DNA from: Paludibacter sp.
Lineage (GTDB): Bacteria > Bacteroidota > Bacteroidia > Bacteroidales > Paludibacteraceae
NCBI GenBank assembly: GCA_030655595.1
Contig: JAUSNQ010000181.1
Span: 1-7,383, forward strand
Length of the DNA: 7,383 bases
Direction of reading: 5' to 3'
Below the pieces are notes generated by a model. It was not told the origin of the DNA. It saw nothing but the letters and a program-made list of their open reading frames with translations, and did no database searches. Below, one piece after another: positions 5,966 through 7,383 of the stretch (its first letter is position 1; every line of letters starts with the position of its first letter). The position numbers and the translations under genes are program-made.

Positions 5966-6439
5966 ATGAAAAAAAACAGTAATTTTCTGATAGTTGCCGT
6001 TGCGCTTGCTATCTTTTCATTCAGTTCATGTAACGATATCAAGCCCAAAGATGTTAGTTTGAAAAACATGAACGACAGTATCAATTACACATTGGGCCAT
6101 TGGCAAGGTGATGTTTTTAAACAACAGTATTTTCCTGAAGATGCTGAAGGTGAGAAACTCGAAGCGTTTATAAAGGCTTTGGACGAAGCTTATGCTAACA
6201 CCAAAGGCAATGAAATGTATGATTTAGGCCTTCAGGTAGGTAAGTATTTCAACGATCAAATTAAAAATGGATTTTTTGGAGACTCTACATTAATCGGAAA
6301 TAAAGACATGATTGTAACTGGTTTGGTTAATGCCTTGAATGATTATCAGGAAGTTATTTCTGCTACAGAAGCTGATTCTATCGTACAGGCAACTCAAATG
6401 CGCGTTCAGTCTAAAATGTATGGTATCCCAAATAATTAA
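5966..6439 (+). CDS. Lipoprotein with only the Mip-like FKBP N-terminal domain (no isomerase domain)
   Basis: This 157-residue protein has a lipoprotein signal peptide ending FSFSSC, with Cys22 as the lipidated residue. The rest is the helical N-terminal domain of FKBP/Mip proteins. [17 protein letters not shown] at about 35-51 is followed by a second related unit with [10 protein letters not shown] and GFFGDSTL up to about residue 125, then the start of a helix that ends at the stop codon. No FKBP catalytic residues are present. The layout aligns with residues 35-150 of the next gene's product, including DS-x-NY, DLG and GDSTL. A full FKBP lipoprotein begins 32 bp later with its own signal, so this is a separate gene and not a frameshifted half. 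A role as a dimerisation partner or substrate-holding chaperone is an inference. Without its neighbours it would be called hypothetical. Confidence 0.82.
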   Translation: MKKNSNFLIVAVALAIFSFSSCNDIKPKDVSLKNMNDSINYTLGHWQGDVFKQQYFPEDAEGEKLEAFIKALDEAYANTKGNEMYDLGLQVGKYFNDQIKNGFFGDSTLIGNKDMIVTGLVNALNDYQEVISATEADSIVQATQMRVQSKMYGIPNN

Positions 6440-6471
6440 TTGAAATTTATTTACCTATAAAAAATAAAAAG

Positions 6472-7332
6472 ATGAAACGAGTAAATATTGTATTGACGAT
6501 TATAGCATTCATGGCACTTATAGTGACTTCATGTTCTGAATATAAAGAAAAATCAGTAAAACTAAAAACTGACCTGGATAGTTTAAACTATGCTTTTGGC
6601 TACGTGAATGGAAAAATTCTGAAAGAATATCACCTTCAAAATGATTCAACCGGAGAAGGCATGAAATCTTTGATGAAAGGAATTAAAGAAGGATTAAATG
6701 AGAAAACTGTCAATGAGGAAATTAAACCCGTAGTTGATCTGGGAACAATGATCGGAAGTCAGTTAAGAACAAATACTGATTTTTATGGTGATTCTACTTT
6801 GAAGATGGATTATAGTATCTTGAGACAAGGATTAATCAATGGTATCTCAACTTCTGAAACTGGGATGAATGCCGAAGAAGCCAGGGTGTATTTCAATGAT
6901 ACCATGGAAGGTCTTCAAGCAAAGAAAGCAGAAGCCGCTCACGGTGGTAATAAAGCTGCAGGAGAAGCTTTTCTTGCTGAAAATGCGCTCAAGGAAGGTG
7001 TTGTTACAACTGAGTCAGGTCTTCAATATGAAGTTGTTAAACCAGGTAAAGGTGCACTCCCAAAAGAAACTGATAAAGTGAAGGTGCATTACCATGGCAC
7101 ATTGGTTGACGGAACTGTATTTGACAGCTCAGTTGATCGCGGTGAGCCGGCTGAGTTTGGTGTGAATCAAGTCATCAAAGGTTGGATTGAAGGTTTGCAG
7201 TTGATGCCTGTTGGATCTAAATATAAATTTTATATCCCGCAAGAATTGGCTTACGGTGCACAGGGACAAGGTTCAATTACTCCTTATTCAACTTTGATTT
7301 TTGAAGTTGAATTGATTGCAATTGTTAAATAG
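6472..7332 (+). CDS. Lipoprotein FKBP-type peptidyl-prolyl isomerase
   Basis: This protein has 286 residues. The signal peptide ends LIVTSC, a good lipobox, with Cys21 lipidated, so it is anchored in the inner or outer membrane facing the periplasm or surface. Residues about 33-170 form an enlarged Mip-type N-domain of two related units ([15 protein letters not shown] at 36-50 and [12 protein letters not shown] at 89-100), ending in a helix with GEAFLAENA. Residues about 180-286 are the FKBP domain with Tyr207 (HYHG), Phe217-Asp218 (FDSS), Arg223, Trp238 (VIKGW), Tyr261 and Phe277. The flap before TLIF is one residue shorter than in the two upstream FKBPs. The enzyme should catalyse prolyl isomerisation of envelope or surface proteins. 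It is the last visible gene of the run; no terminator was found in the remaining 51 bp. Confidence 0.93.
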   Translation: MKRVNIVLTIIAFMALIVTSCSEYKEKSVKLKTDLDSLNYAFGYVNGKILKEYHLQNDSTGEGMKSLMKGIKEGLNEKTVNEEIKPVVDLGTMIGSQLRTNTDFYGDSTLKMDYSILRQGLINGISTSETGMNAEEARVYFNDTMEGLQAKKAEAAHGGNKAAGEAFLAENALKEGVVTTESGLQYEVVKPGKGALPKETDKVKVHYHGTLVDGTVFDSSVDRGEPAEFGVNQVIKGWIEGLQLMPVGSKYKFYIPQELAYGAQGQGSITPYSTLIFEVELIAIVK

Positions 7333-7358
7333 AATGTGGGTTTGTCAATAAATAAACT

Positions 7359-7366
7359 TATATTTG
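7359..7366 (+). promoter_or_regulatory. Promoter-like -7 element at the right edge
   Basis: The bases read TATATTTG, fitting TAnnTTTG. A TTTG at 7341-7344 is only 14 bases upstream, short for a -33 element. It may serve a gene starting beyond the window. Confidence 0.35.
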
Positions 7367-7383
7367 CTCCACGAAAGTTATTT

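Noticed and set aside
6869..7081. Plus-strand open frame of 70 codons inside the last FKBP gene
   Set aside because: It overlaps the FKBP gene in another frame, and its product is lysine-rich low-complexity sequence.
5966..7332. The two lipoprotein genes as one gene broken by a frameshift
   Set aside because: The second has its own complete lipoprotein signal and N-domain, and the first stops in frame before any FKBP domain sequence. They are tandem paralogues, not halves.
1..7383. CRISPR array, tRNA, rRNA, insertion sequence, phage or defence genes
   Set aside because: No regularly spaced repeats, transposase, tRNA-like fold or defence-type domain was seen. The region looks like ordinary chromosomal backbone apart from the points listed.

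Overview
The window comes from a member of the Bacteroidota, most likely Bacteroidales. Three things point there: the DNA is AT-rich; start codons are preceded by A/T-rich leaders without Shine-Dalgarno sequences; and candidate promoters carry the phylum-specific -7 element TAnnTTTG. The aspartate-semialdehyde dehydrogenase is also of the form I associate with Bacteroidales. I cannot name a species from sequence alone.

Left part (1-2547), all on the minus strand. Read in the direction of transcription, asd (aspartate-semialdehyde dehydrogenase, lysine/threonine/methionine and cell-wall precursor pathway) ends in a clear intrinsic terminator. A short intergenic stretch follows, then a Cys-type glutathione peroxidase, then a one-cysteine OhrR-type MarR regulator, then the first 82 codons of a GH15 glucoamylase/trehalase-like protein that runs off the left edge. 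The candidate peroxidase promoter is bracketed by two copies of the palindrome TATCGYTTGCGATA centred 30 bp apart, which looks like an operator for the neighbouring organic-peroxide sensor. A different inverted repeat precedes the regulator gene itself.

Middle (2548-4482). A 147-bp divergent region with closely packed candidate promoters and a hairpin separates asd from a plus-strand gene for a large secreted multidomain protein. That protein has a signal peptide, an N-terminal beta-rich region, a bacterial Ig-like domain, a lamin-tail domain and a C-terminal FlgD/CHU_C-like domain.

Right part (4560-7332). Four tightly spaced plus-strand genes form one apparent operon of FKBP/Mip-type peptidyl-prolyl isomerases aimed at different compartments. 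They are a cytoplasmic enzyme, a Sec-exported periplasmic enzyme, a lipoprotein that has only the N-terminal Mip-like domain and no catalytic domain, and a full-length lipoprotein FKBP. The lone N-domain lipoprotein clearly resembles the N-terminal half of its downstream neighbour and is the most unusual gene here. The set looks like a folding module covering the cytoplasm and the cell envelope.
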